NCBI RefSeq assembly: GCF_002127325.2
Contig: NC_035444.2
Span: 38,165,140-38,229,139, forward strand
Source of the DNA: Helianthus annuus
Lineage: Eukaryota > Streptophyta > Magnoliopsida > Asterales > Asteraceae
Reading direction: 5' to 3'
Length of the DNA stretch: 64,000 nucleotides
Position numbers and translations under genes: made by a program. The notes beneath the pieces are model-generated. The model ran no database searches and was not told the DNA's origin. It saw only the letters and a program-made list of their open reading frames with translations. Positions 21,027 to 31,785 of the stretch are shown here, one piece after another. Each line of letters begins with the position of its first letter. The first letter of the stretch is position 1.

Positions 21027-22309
21027 TGACGTGACCGTGTCGTCTCGGTCAGTCAAAAACCCAATTAAACCTAGGTAGCTAGGGTAAGTCGGGTATCGTA
21101 TCCACGAAGAGCTTGTGGTCAGTATCGCACGACCCGTTCGATTAGTTAGACTATTTACAAATAATGTACAAAGTGATTATGAAGATTGCTATTTTTATTT
21201 ATTAAATTAGTTTGAAAGGATATCGGAGTGAACCGACAAATTGATATTATCTAAAACGATGATTTGTTAACCAAACTTTCAAAACTAAACTACTTAATTG
21301 AAAACAAGAATTAGGAATACGGATCACACCCGGTTTCGGTAATTGTAAGTCCTAGGGTTCCTACATGTTTTAATTCAACTCAATTGCATTTGATTAGCGG
21401 ATTTAGTGTACCGTGACTTAGGTGCTACTAGCTATCAACGTCCTGAAGAACGGACAAAAAGACACTTTTTAATCAACACAAGTAAATCCTAACCACGACA
21501 ATGCATAACTACACATAACCATTTCGCAAAGTCATAACTTTTAACATCGTTCGACATTTTACGAATGCGAAACAAATGTAAACTATTGTCAGTGGTTTCA
21601 AAAATCAATACAAGTTGTCACAAAATCGAATCAAAGAACAAATGCATAAACCCTAGAAAATACAACTACCTACACTGGGGTGAAACCGACGAGACTAGCC
21701 GCGCATTATCTTCAAAGCAATTCTTCTCTTTTCTCCTTATGCTTCTCCTTTTTTAATTGCGTTCCGAACAGCCCCCCGGGCGCTCCTCTCGTAACCGTCA
21801 GTTTTCTTTTTTTTTTTTTTGCAATGCCAGTAACCGTCCCCCCGCCTTTTGTGTGGCGGCCCAATCCAAAAGTATGCGTGTCTTCTAAATCGTGGGCCCC
21901 CAAAACAATTGTCGGTTGCCTTTGTTTCTCCAATATTGTCACCTACCAAGATCTGCCAATATAATGATGAAGCCCACCTCTTCTAATTCATGTGATGTCC
22001 TAATTAATGTTGTTGACTTTTGTTGTGCTTCAAAAAATAATGGTGCCACCAAAACTCCTAAGTAGTCCACGTAATATTAGATGTTGATGAGTTTTATTCT
22101 TTTTTTTTTCTTATGAAAATTCATTCATCTAACTCTTGTTGTCGGCCCAGTATGCATTTCTTTAATCTTCATAACTTCACCAAATTAAGCGATTATCCTG
22201 TAAAATTACCAATACTTGTAGTTAACTTATTCAACACATATAACTACTTAAAATCGAATAATATACGTAAGATAAACACTTTAAAGTTCGGGTTTCACCA
22301 TCTCCATCA
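21027..22309 (-). repeat. 5' LTR of the non-autonomous element
   Basis: It lies next to the primer-binding site at 21006-21023. The short ORFs over it are not genes. Confidence 0.9.
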
Positions 22310-22310
22310 A

Positions 22311-22610
22311 CTAGTATATATGGGACTACTACCGGTATATAAAGTCGATGACCTTCTAATGCATTAGCAACTCTTTGACCTTTCAAAGTGTTGGTCATGG
22401 GTTCGAATCTTTCCTGGAGCAAAATTGCTCAAGGCTGAGTTAGGTGTTTTACCATAGTAAGTCTTCGAACGGTGGGTTTCTTCTGGATTGGTGATGGGCC
22501 AGGTCATCAGTGCCGTCTGCTTTTGCAGACGTGACTGACCTTTTCCCATCAGATTTACTAGGATAATTAGGCTTATGTTGGTTATGAGTATATAAATATC
22601 AAGAATTTGA
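22311..22610 (+). mobile_element. SINE-like fragment
   Basis: A B box (catgggttcgaatctt, about 22397-22412) lies 35-40 bp after a possible A box (gcattagcaactctttg). A body with an inverted pair (gtctgcttttgcagac, 22516-22531) follows. The left part may have been removed by the LTR element at 22309. Confidence 0.4.
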
Positions 22611-23237
22611 AGATTCTAAAAAGATTATGTGGTATTTTAATTAAAACATATTGTAAACTAATTAAACAACATGGGTGAGTTGGGTTGGTTAAGTTCTAGG
22701 TAGGCTTGGAACAAATCGTCTTTCAACATAAGATAAAACAGATTTGTTAAATTGGGTTGGACCAGTAATCACTCTTTTTTTTCTTGAACTAAATATGTTT
22801 TCTTATTGAAAGTTAAAAGAATAGTGTTGAGTCCTGCTTTTTCTCATAGTTGTGATATTCAAATCTTTTGAATTGGACAACATTTTAAAATTCAATCTTT
22901 ATATGAATATTATTTTATACTAAACAATATGCTATCATAGTTTCAAAAGGTTAGAATACTTCATCCATATTAAATATATGCCATGCCATACTTTTAGAGT
23001 TTGCTTAGTCATATTTGCCCTAATTTGACCAAAAAAACCTTGATCTCTCCACCCCCTCGTTTCCTCCCTCTTACCTAAAAGTACATAACAATCATATCCA
23101 TATCACCATATATACAAGTATATATAACACACCCATTGTTCATTTTAGATACAAAATACATAAGAGTAAGAAAGAATCACACCAAGTTCTTAGAGAGTGA
23201 GAGAGGGTTTGATATAAATAATACTTTGGTGTTAGAA
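22611..23237 (+). promoter_or_regulatory. Upstream region of 14-1-1-like copy 1
   Basis: From about 22850 the DNA is homologous to the regions before copies 2 and 3 (motifs gttgtgatattcaaat, tatgctatcat, ccctaatttgacc). TATA-like boxes lie at about 23109-23130 (atatatacaagtatatata), some 110 bp before the start codon. 22611-22850 holds nothing recognisable. Confidence 0.55.
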
Positions 23238-24035
23238 ATGGAACACCAAAAGATAGTTGCAACAAAATCAATGACCAAAATCTTGAAGTATCTTCCAACA
23301 GCAACATCATCTGTTTCATTTCAAAGCCCTTCACTTTACAGCCCGGTTAAAGACAAGAAACCATCAGAAAAACCCCACAAATCCAATCTCGGAATCGGAT
23401 TCTCCGGCCCCATTCTCTCCACACTTCCGTCCGACACCCACCGGAAAATCAATAACGACTCAAAGCTCACACTTTTACACGAACCCACTTCTCCTAGAGT
23501 CTCTTGCGTAGGTACAGTTAAGTGCAAACGCTACCGGAAACTCACCAACAAACCAACCAATAAGTTTTCAAGAACGACGTCGTATACTCCGGTGAGAACG
23601 TATAAAACCGAAGAAGATCAAGAAAAGGTTATGAAAGTGGATCCGGTGGTTGTAAAGAGCAAGAAGAAATGTTGGGTTCGGAGCTTATTCAGTGGTGGCC
23701 GGAGAAAGTGCGATGCAATCGATGAGAAGTCAAAGGTGGCGTTGACTGGTCAGAAGGGTCCATGTTTGAGTACAATGAAGAGATTCGCAAGTGGGAGAGA
23801 TGCGTTTATGAGTTTTGATTGGACGACTCAGGTTGCGCCATTGGATTCCGGTGGAAGAGACGGTGAAGAGGTCGTGATGCCGTCGTCTGCGCCGGTGATG
23901 GTGAGAAACAAAGGTGTTGGTGATGATTTTGTTAGGGTTGCTGGTGTGAAGTTGGAGCCTAGAAAGGAGATTAATTTGTGGAAAAGGAGAACTATGGCTC
24001 AACCTCAGCCACTTCAAGTGCATGCTGCCAATTAG
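23238..24035 (+). CDS. Syringolide-induced protein 14-1-1-like, copy 1
   Basis: A 265-residue, single-exon, basic protein. It has the conserved blocks of a plant-specific family first noted as a soybean transcript induced by the bacterial elicitor syringolide: an N-terminal KILKYLP segment (14-20), GFSGPILSTLP (54-64), EPTSPRVSCVG plus TVKCK (82-96), a Lys-rich patch with KKKCWVRSLF (142-151), and STMKRFASGRDAF..FDW (178-195). The C-terminus ends NLWKRRTMAQPQPLQ. There is no signal peptide, membrane segment or enzyme motif. The molecular role is not known; relatives are linked to defence or stress response. The ATG at 23238 is chosen because it is conserved in all three copies, while the frame upstream of it is 5' UTR. 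It is the first of three tandem copies and looks functional. Confidence 0.75.
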   Translation: MEHQKIVATKSMTKILKYLPTATSSVSFQSPSLYSPVKDKKPSEKPHKSNLGIGFSGPILSTLPSDTHRKINNDSKLTLLHEPTSPRVSCVGTVKCKRYRKLTNKPTNKFSRTTSYTPVRTYKTEEDQEKVMKVDPVVVKSKKKCWVRSLFSGGRRKCDAIDEKSKVALTGQKGPCLSTMKRFASGRDAFMSFDWTTQVAPLDSGGRDGEEVVMPSSAPVMVRNKGVGDDFVRVAGVKLEPRKEINLWKRRTMAQPQPLQVHAAN

Positions 24036-25365
24036 GCTTTTTTTACTTGTGTGGTAATTAATATGTGGGTGACTTGTTCTTCAATTTTGATGACTTAAAT
24101 ATGTAAATATTAATAGATACATTGAGTCATTCTGATAAATACCAGTGAAGAATTAATATTTTGTTTTATGGTTGAAGTGTTATGATTTTAAAATAAAAGT
24201 TTGTGAATATATAACATTAACAATCCTAGATTTATTATTGATAGAATATTTATTATTGTATGAACAAGTCAAATTAAGAATCCAAGTCTATCCTAGATTT
24301 ATAGTCTGTGAGGGAGTGGATTGAATTAGGATACTTTTGTAAACCACTTAGATAACCCGTGAGGAATCTAGACTAACCGGTGTCCATAAAAGCCTTTAGA
24401 GCTCCATAAGTGTCTTCTCGAGAAAGGTCGAGGGTCTTGTTCGGTATCTCGATAGGTTTAGAATAAGAAGATCCCAATTCTATGATAATTAATATCCTGA
24501 TAAATCATTACTAGTACAATCCAGGATTTCAGTCTAGGTAGTCTTTTCCATCATCTGAGTAAAAACCCGAGTTAGTTTGTGTTTAGTTAATTAATTTAAT
24601 TTAAATCACAATTTTAGGAAATTTAGAACCTCCCCCCCCCCCTCAAGTATAAAAACAGTTAGTGTCATGTCCGTGTCAGTGTCAGTCTAGATAAGTTAGT
24701 TAACGTAGTTAAATTGAGTCCTGTGGGTTCGATATCCGGATTTACTTAGCTTTACTAGCGTCGATCGGTTCGCTTGCTGGTTAGTAGTTTAGTCGAGTTT
24801 AGAGAGTCTAGAGTATTACTTAGTGTCTAATTTAGGTTAATTTAGATTGTTTTTATTAAATTACTTTTAGCACATCACCTGCCACAACCGATCGTCTAAC
24901 TTGCTACACTATTGAAGAACTAAACCGAAATTGCTTAAATAAAAGTCGGTTGAACTAGAATAAAAAATTAGAACAAAAATCAAAACCTTACTTGAAGGAA
25001 AATCTACAACTTAAACAAAATCCACCAAAATTGAAGTTATAAACAGACCGTTGCACCATTTTAACAGAATTAAAACCCGAATAAGAATACAAGCATGGTT
25101 GATTTTGTTTTGAGATCCAAGTAAATTGAGTAGCCATGATGAGTAGGAATAGAAGGCCGATTTACAAGTTGAATTTTGCCTGTTTGTATTTGAGATCTCC
25201 ATGGAAAGAATAACATGTGATTAATTTGCATGTCTTAAAGCATTTCTCAAACTGAAACATTTGTTTTAGATCAGATGCCATTGATTTGAAGTTCTAGATT
25301 GGGACGAATTAAAGAGGAAATTGGTGGTAGTTTTAAGAGGGTAATTAAGTAATTTAATTATTTTT
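24036..25365. other. Spacer between copies 1 and 2, with possible LTR remnant
   Basis: Near 24720-24800 the sequence tgtgggttcgatatccggat followed by tttactagcgtcgatcgg resembles U5/R parts of plant Gypsy LTRs, but no ends could be set. A C run (24631-24642) is also present. The short minus-strand ORF at 25011-25202 has no recognisable domain. Confidence 0.35.
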
Positions 25366-25369
25366 TAAT

Positions 25370-25590
25370 TTTAATTCCATCATTAGTTTTACCAACCAAA
25401 CATGTAGGTAATGTTTAAAGGAATTAACTACAATTCCTACAAATTTCAATTCCTTTCAAACTTTCCAATTCCTTTCAATTCTGTCATCAGTTTTACCAAC
25501 CAAACATGTAGCTAATGTATAAAGGAATTAGCTACAATTCCTACAAATTTCAATTCCTTTCAAACTTTCCAATTCCTTCACAAAGTTTTC
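25370..25590 (+). repeat. Two-copy tandem repeat of about 110 bp
   Basis: The unit containing agttttaccaaccaaacatg and ctacaattcctacaaatttc occurs twice (about 25384-25480 and 25490-25580), with minor changes. Confidence 0.75.
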
Positions 25591-26327
25591 ACGAACAAAA
25601 TGACCCCTTAGGCTATAGGGTTTGATCATTACCCTCCATGTCGATCAGCGTCATGTCACACACCTTTAGTTCATCATCCAAAATCACTACCCTAAGGGCG
25701 TGGTAATGACCCAAACAACTATCCCCCTATTTATTTTAATTTATTTTTGTTTAAAAAAAAGGAAAGAAAATCTTGGAAAATTGAAAAGAGGACCATGGTT
25801 GCCATGGTTTAATCCAAGCGATCCATAATAAATCAAGCAAGGGGTAGTGTGGCCTTCCATTTATATTCCTACGTGGCGAATCGATCATGTTCCAACCATG
25901 AACCCCACACCCTTCAGCCTTATAACTATGACATTCGAATCGTTTGAATTGGACCCCACACCCTTCGGACTTATACTAGCATATGTTTATTATTTAACAA
26001 ACTTTTTAACCTAAGTATTCTTATACTACCATATGTTTATTATTTTACACTAAAAAAGTATGCTATGATTAGTTCAAACGATTGAATATTTTATACACTC
26101 TTTAAATAATATGCCATGCAACAAACAATATTTTATCATACCGGCCCTAATTTGACCCCTAACTTGGTTCTCTTCAATGGCCTCTTTCCTCCCTCTTTCC
26201 TGACATAACCGTAACATATCAGCATATGGCCTGATAATCTTATATATATAGGGAGCCTATATATACCCACAAAAAACACAAGAGTTTTAGAAATACATAA
26301 GAGTAAGAAAGAATCACACCAAGTTCT

Positions 26328-26330
<3 letters not shown>

Positions 26331-26357
<27 letters not shown>
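26331..26357 (+). repeat. GA microsatellite in the 5' UTR of copy 2
   Basis: About thirteen GA/AG units lie where copies 1 and 3 have only 'gagagtgagagagg'. It is a copy-specific expansion 35-60 bp before the start codon. Confidence 0.85.
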
Positions 26358-26361
<4 letters not shown>

Positions 26362-26390
26362 TTGATATAAATAATACTTTGGTGTTAGAA

Positions 26391-27187
26391 ATGGAACAGC
26401 AAAAGATAGTTGCAACAAAATCAATGACCAAAATCTTGAAGTATCTTCCAACAGCAACATCATCTGTTTCATTTCAAAGCCCTTCACTTTACAGCCCGGT
26501 TAAAGACAAGAAACCATCAGAAAGACCCCACAAATCGAATCTCGGAATCGGATTCTCCGGCCCCATTCTCTCCACACTTCCGTCCGACTCCCACCGGAAA
26601 ATCAATAACGACTCAAAGCTCACACTTTTACACGAACCCACTTCTCCTAGAGTCTCTTGCGTAGGTACTGTTAAGTGCAAACGCTACCGGAAACTCACCA
26701 ACAAACCAACCAATAAGTTTTCAAGAACGACGTCGTATCTCCGGTGAGAACTTATAAAACCGAAGAAGATCAAGAAAAGGTTTTGAAAGTGGATCAGGTG
26801 GTTGTAAAGAGCAAGAAGAAATGTTGGATTCGGAGCTTATTCATTGGTGGCCGGAGAAAGTGCGATGCAATCGATGAAAAGTCAAAGGTGGCGTTGACTG
26901 GTCAGAAGGGTCCGTGTTTGAATACAATGAAGAGATTCTCAAGTGGGAGAGATGCGTTTATGAGTTTTGATTGGACGACTCAGGTTGCACCGTTGGATTC
27001 CGGTGGAAGAGACGGTGAAGAGGTCGTGATGCCTTCGTCTGCGCCGGTGATGGTGAGAAACAAAGGGGTTGGTGATAGTTTTGTTAGGGTTGGAGGTGTG
27101 AATATAGAGCCAAGAAAGGAGATTAACTTGTGGAAGAGAAGGACCATGGCTCAACCACAGCCTCTTCAAGTGCATGTTGCTAATTAG
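26391..27187 (+). pseudogene. Syringolide-induced protein 14-1-1-like, copy 2, frameshifted
   Basis: It has the same 5' end, blocks and C-terminus as copy 1 (start codon 26391, stop 27185-27187). A single base is missing at about 26739: this copy reads cgtatctccgg where copies 1 and 3 read cgta(t/c)actccgg. The first frame therefore ends at 26747 after 118 residues from the ATG, and the remainder (26744-27187) continues in another frame with the RSLF, MKRF.SGRDAF and NLWKRRTMAQ blocks kept. Everything else is conserved, so the break is recent. The first 118 residues could still be made as a short protein containing the EPTSPRVSC block, but the gene is best called broken unless the base is a sequencing error. 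Confidence 0.8.
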
Positions 27188-27544
27188 TTTTTTTTTTCTA
27201 TCTTAGTTTTGATGATATGGTGACTTTTCTTCAATTTTTGATGACTTGATATGTAAATATTAAGAGATATATGAGTCATTTTGATAAATATGAATGAAGA
27301 ATTAATATTCTGTCAAGTGTTAGTTATGTTTATGAAAATCAAATTTATGTACTATTTCTTTAAGGTTAAAATGGTATTTTGTTTGTTACTTTTGTTTCTT
27401 GAAATACTAACAAAATATTTTATGTGATAATGCTGTTCTACAACAACATTCAAAAGTAGTTAAAAATAATATCTTTTTTATAACTATTATCAAATATTTT
27501 CATTCCATTTTTAATTATCATCAACTAATTCCATTTCTTTTTTC

Positions 27545-29050
27545 AAAAACATTTTTATACATTATTTATCGCTTTAGCAAAGTTCTATAATAAGTACGTA
27601 GTTTAAAAAATAAATAAATAGAAACACTGTTAACTATCATATCGTATAGTATAAGTCTTGTATAGGTCTATGGATATATTATTGTATCATATAATGTAGT
27701 ATAAGTCTCGTATAGGCGTATAGGTGTAGTATAGTATCATATATTATCGTATCCAGTAGTGCAATATTAGTCTAATGTAGGTCCCCTATAGGTCTTGTAT
27801 ATGCCTATAGGCCTATACAGGCCGGGCGAGACCTAAACTACATCTATAGTCCTGTACGAGACCTATACTACACCTATAGGCCTTTACGGGGACCTAAACT
27901 ACACTAAAAGGGACCTATATTAAACCTATAGGCTTATACTTGTGTTGTATCGTATCCTTTAATATCGTATTTTATCCTATCGTATCGTATAGTGTAGTAT
28001 AAATCTCGTACATGTCCCCTATAGGTCTTGTATAGGCCTATACGGGACCTAAGCTATACTTATGGTCCTATAAGGGACCTATACTACATCTATAGGCCTA
28101 TACGGGTGTTGTATCTGATCATATAGTATCGTATCGTATTATATTGTATCCTATCGTATAGTATAAGTCTCGTATAGGTCCCATATAGGTTTTGTATAGG
28201 CCTATACAAAACCTAAACCTAAACCACACTTATACTCCTATGTGGGACCTATACTACACCTATCGACCTATACGGGTGTTGTATCTTATTATATTGTTTG
28301 GTATCGTATCGTATTATATAATGCAGTATAAGTATCGTATAGGTTCCATATAGGTCTTGTATAGGTCTATAAGCCTATACGGACCTAAACTACACCTATA
28401 GTGTTATATGGGTGTTGTATCATATCATATTGTTTGGTATCGTATCGTATCATATAGTATAGTGTAATTCTTGTATAGGTTCCCCATAGGTCTTGGATAG
28501 GCCTATAAACCTTGACGGGACCTAAACTACACCTATAGTGTTATATAGGTGTTGTATTGTATCGTATCGTATCGTATCTTATGATATCGTATCATGTAGT
28601 GTAGTATAAGTCTCGTATAGGTCCCCTATATGTCTTGTATCGGCATATAGGCCTATACGAAACCTAAACTACACCTATAATGCTACATCCATAGGCCTCT
28701 ACGAGACCTATAAGCCTATACGGGACCTATACAAGACTTATACTACACCGTATGATACGATACTATACGATAAAATACCTATAGGCCTATACCAGACGAT
28801 ACTGCACATATATGCTTATACAGAACCTATACTACACTATACGATAAGATATGATATTATAATACACGTATTGGGCTATATAAGACTTATACTACACTAT
28901 ATGATACGATGCTACATGCATAGGTCTATACGAGACATATATTATACGATGCTACACTTAACAATGTTTTTTATTTATTTTAAAAAAATACTTATTATAA
29001 AAGTTTGCTAAAACGATAAATATTTAATAAAAATGTTAAAGAAACCTAAT
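27545..29050. mobile_element. Fold-back element of CTCGTATAGG-type repeats
   Basis: The outer arms are inverted: cattatttatcgctttagca (from about 27558) pairs with the complement of the sequence near 28999-29035 (atttatcgttttagcaaac), and the pairing continues inward through aataagta and aacactgttaa / ttaacaatgtt. The interior is a degenerate array: ctcgtataggtcccctatag-like units recur roughly every 130-235 bp from 27640 to 28690. In the last 300 bp the orientation flips (tatacaagacttatactaca). No ORF is present. It looks like a Foldback or TIR-MULE derivative with internally amplified arms, placed between gene copies 2 and 3. Confidence 0.7.
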
Positions 29051-29219
29051 ATACAAGGCGTAAAGGTTTGTACGCGGCATATATAAAGTAACAATTCCCA
29101 CATGGTGTGAATCATAGATTTTCTTAGAATTTTAAAAAGATAGCTATACGCCGCGTACAGATCTGACGTATACAAAGCTCGAATTTGATGTGAAAGTAGA
29201 TATTTTGGTGTGCAAATAT

Positions 29220-29600
29220 CTACACCCGAGCATAAGAAATATAAAGAAGAAGAAAGACACTCTTTTAAAGAAATTTCCTATATATATTCTTCATGGCCCA
29301 CAAGACAATTGACTATTATACAGCCTTGATAACAAAACACCAGCTAAAAACAACTATTACTAACGCCACTAAGCTTGACCCACTACATGAACTAATTACA
29401 CTAAGGCTCATTACTTATGAATTAACCAACAAACGTGAACAAATGCCAGAAAAAAAAATATTAGCCACGTTATTGATGTGTGATGTGGCTCCATATGGAG
29501 ACATGGATATGGGACCAAGATATGACACAGATCAATATATATCCAACTAATAAAAAAAATAAATATAAGAACAATTAACTATTGCGAAAAGAATATATTG
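29220..29600 (+). repeat. Segment duplicated at 49200-49270 plus 59687-59990
   Basis: From about tagaaatataaagaagaa through aagaaatttcctatatatat to gatcaatatatccaac, this stretch matches the two flanks of the Tat element. It preserves the uninterrupted target sequence (cttcatggcccacaagacaa). The 85-residue ORF at 29293-29550 lies in it but is broken in the other copy and resembles no protein, so I do not call it a gene. Reading like an old LTR interior is possible. Confidence 0.65.
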
Positions 29601-29678
29601 TATTGTACCTTAGACATATTGTAATTTTTGAAAAAGAAAATTATGGTTTTTTTCCTAAAAAAAGTGTTCAAAATGCCT

Positions 29679-29790
29679 CTGTTTCTTATAGTTGTGACAT
29701 TCGAATTATTTGAAATATAGTTGTGACATTCGAATTATGTGAATTATATAGTTGTGACATTCGAATTATTTGAATTGTACAAAGTTATAA
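29679..29790 (+). repeat. Three-fold promoter repeat upstream of copy 3
   Basis: The unit atagttgtgacattcgaatta with a following tttgaa appears three times in a row. The corresponding place in copies 1 (about 22850) and 2 (about 25925) and in the promoter relic (about 60118) has it once. Confidence 0.8.
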
Positions 29791-30127
29791 ATTTAGTATT
29801 CTTATAATTAGTATATATGCTTATTATTTTATACGAAAAATATGCTATGATCATTTCAAACGGTTAGAATACTTTATACGTTAAATATATAATATATTAA
29901 TATGCCATGCATTAATAATATTAGTCATATCTGCCCTAATTTGACCCAAAATTTGGATGTCTTCACCGGCCTCTTTCGTCCCTCTTTCCCGACATAACCT
30001 TATGTATATCAGCGTATCTATGTGCCTAACATATATACACGTACAGTCATATAGAGTGGCAAACAATCACACCAAGTTCTTAGAGAGTGAGAGAGGGTTC
30101 GATATAAATAATACTTTGGTGTTAGAA

Positions 30128-30922
30128 ATGGAACACCAAAAGATAGTTGCAACAAAATCAATGACCAAAATCTTGAAGTATCTTCCAACAGCAACATCAT
30201 CTGTTTCATTTCAAAGCCCTTCACTCTACAGCCCGGTTAAAGACAAGAAACCATCAGAAAAACCCCACAAATCCAATCTCGGAATCGGATTCTCCGGCCC
30301 CATTCTCTCCACACTTCCATCCGACACCCACCGGAAAATCAATAACGACTCAAAGCTCACACTTTTACACGAACCCACTTCTCCTAGAGTCTCTTGCGTA
30401 GGTACAGTTAAGTGCAAACACTACCGGAAACTCACCAACAAACCAACCAATAAGTTTTCAAGAACGACGTCGTACACTCCGGTGAGAACTTATAAAACCG
30501 AAGAAGATCAAGGAAAGGTTATGAAAGTGGATCCGGTGGTTGTAAAGAGCAAGAAGAAATGTTGGATTCAGAGCTTATTCAGTGGTGGCCGGAGAAAGAT
30601 CGATGCAATCGATGAGAAGTCAAAGGTGGCGTTGACTGGTCAGAAGGGTCCATGTTTGAGTACAATGAAGAGATTCGCAAGTGGGAGAGATGCGTTTATG
30701 AGTTTTGATTGGACGACTCAGGTTGCGCCATTGGATTCCGGTGAAAGCGATGGCGAAGAGGCCGTGATGCCGGGGTCTGCACCGGTGGTGGTGAGAAACA
30801 AAGGGGTTGGTGATGATTTTGTTAGGGTTGCTGGTGTGAAGTTGGAGCCTAAGGAGATTAATTTGTGGAAGAGAAGGTCCATGGCTCAACCACAGCCTCT
30901 TCAAGTGCATGCTATCAATTAG
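30128..30922 (+). CDS. Syringolide-induced protein 14-1-1-like, copy 3
   Basis: A 264-residue single-exon protein that is nearly identical to copy 1. It has the same blocks, including GFSGPILSTLP, EPTSPRVSCVG, KKKCWIQSLF, STMKRFASGRDAF..FDW and NLWKRR. Differences include CKHYRK for CKRYRK, IQSLF for VRSLF, KIDAID for KCDAID, DSGESDGEEAV for DSGGRDGEEVV and loss of one Arg codon in EPRKEIN. The start at 30128 is the Met shared by all copies. The upstream frame from 29957 is 5' leader, and its antisense ORFs are shadows. It appears functional. Its leader differs from copy 1 in the three-fold promoter repeat, and the DNA after it is cut by the MULE at 31353. Confidence 0.75.
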   Translation: MEHQKIVATKSMTKILKYLPTATSSVSFQSPSLYSPVKDKKPSEKPHKSNLGIGFSGPILSTLPSDTHRKINNDSKLTLLHEPTSPRVSCVGTVKCKHYRKLTNKPTNKFSRTTSYTPVRTYKTEEDQGKVMKVDPVVVKSKKKCWIQSLFSGGRRKIDAIDEKSKVALTGQKGPCLSTMKRFASGRDAFMSFDWTTQVAPLDSGESDGEEAVMPGSAPVVVRNKGVGDDFVRVAGVKLEPKEINLWKRRSMAQPQPLQVHAIN

Positions 30923-31352
30923 TCTTTTTTTTGGTAAAATATGTGATTATGTGGGTGACTTTTCTTCAGTTTTTGATGACTTGATACGTAAATATTAAGG
31001 AATGTTTTTGAGTCATTTTGTATGAAATATGAATGAAGAAATAACATCTTTGTCTTACTACCGAAGTGCTAGATATGTTTTTGAAAATCAAATTATGTAA
31101 TATTTCTTTAAGAAGAAGAGGTAGCGGCGTACCTGCTATTAGTTTGTAATCATCTCTGTTTTAATGAAAATCCTTTTATTAAAAAAAAGTTAAAATTAAA
31201 ATGATATTTCTCTTTTATTCCCATCTCAACGTGCAAGGAAAAGAGGAAGTAACCCAACTGGCCTTAATCTTCCCTCTAACTTGATTTGTCCTTCATTAAG
31301 AAAACAAAATGGTATTCTTTTCGGTCTATCATCCAAGCACGTAATTAAGAAA
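30923..31352. other. 3' flank of copy 3
   Basis: The first 150 bp are homologous to the 3' flanks of copies 1 and 2 (gtgacttttcttcaattttt, gatgacttgatatgtaaata). No gene follows. The MULE target duplication ttaagaaa lies at 31345-31352. Confidence 0.6.
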
Positions 31353-31390
31353 GGGTCTACATATTTACACACCTTAATGCCTATTTCCAT

Positions 31391-31570
31391 ACTTTTCTAG
31401 ACGCCTCGTATAGGGTTATACGAGGCGTATAGGGTTGCTTTTCCCGACCAGCTTCTGCACCTCGTACAACGTCACATCAGACGGGGAGTCTAGGCCTGTA
31501 CGAGGGAGCAATACGAGGGTATTAAGACGCCTCGCATAGGCCTATACGAGGCGTCTTACTGACTGATTTG
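31391..31570. repeat. Left subterminal hairpins of the MULE
   Basis: ACGCCTCGTATA and TATACGAGGCGT form a 12-bp perfect stem with a 4-base loop at about 31410-31437; a second pair lies at about 31531-31556. The same motif recurs at 45470-45490, 46090-46130, 46395-46435, 48610-48645 and 48695-48732. Repeated, inverted subterminal motifs are candidates for transposase binding. Confidence 0.7.
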
Positions 31571-31785
31571 ACTTTGTATCAGACATGTGACTTAAAGACA
31601 TACGGGGAGTCTAGAGCTATACGAGGCATCTATATCTCACATAAAATGCAACATACAGTGCATTCTTGGTCCACACCCGAGCATTCAACAAACACACACA
31701 TTCACACATTCTGTTTCTTCTTGTATTTATTCGAAAGACACTCTTGTTGTTTGTATTTGCGTTCTTATCATCCCGGAGTGTTGAA

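Larger units (their letters stand above)
16694..22309 (-). mobile_element. Complete non-autonomous LTR retrotransposon (Athila-like)
   Basis: LTRs at 16694-17979 and 21027-22309 start TGACGTGACC and end CCATCA. A perfect 5-bp duplication ACTAG flanks the element (16689-16693 and 22310-22314). The complement of 21006-21023 reads TGGCGCCGCTACCGGGGA, a primer-binding site of the type used by Athila and other plant Ty3/Gypsy elements. This fixes the minus orientation and makes the right LTR the 5' one. There is no protease, reverse transcriptase or integrase; the only sizeable ORF is at 19884-20951. The LTRs differ by only about half a dozen substitutions plus T-tract length changes in about 1285 bp, so the insertion is young and must have been mobilised by another element. 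Confidence 0.9.

Noticed and set aside
27640..28960. CRISPR-like or satellite array
   Set aside because: Unit length and sequence vary greatly, the units are palindromic and the orientation switches; it fits a fold-back transposon in a plant genome.
29293..29550. 85-residue ORF starting MAHKTIDYYTALITK
   Set aside because: The homologous DNA at 59692-59950 has no open frame, no domain is recognised, and the segment looks like old repeat DNA.
23336..30910. Antisense ORFs of about 63-97 residues conserved in all three 14-1-1-like copies
   Set aside because: They are mirror frames of a conserved, low-stop coding sequence; their conservation follows from the sense gene.
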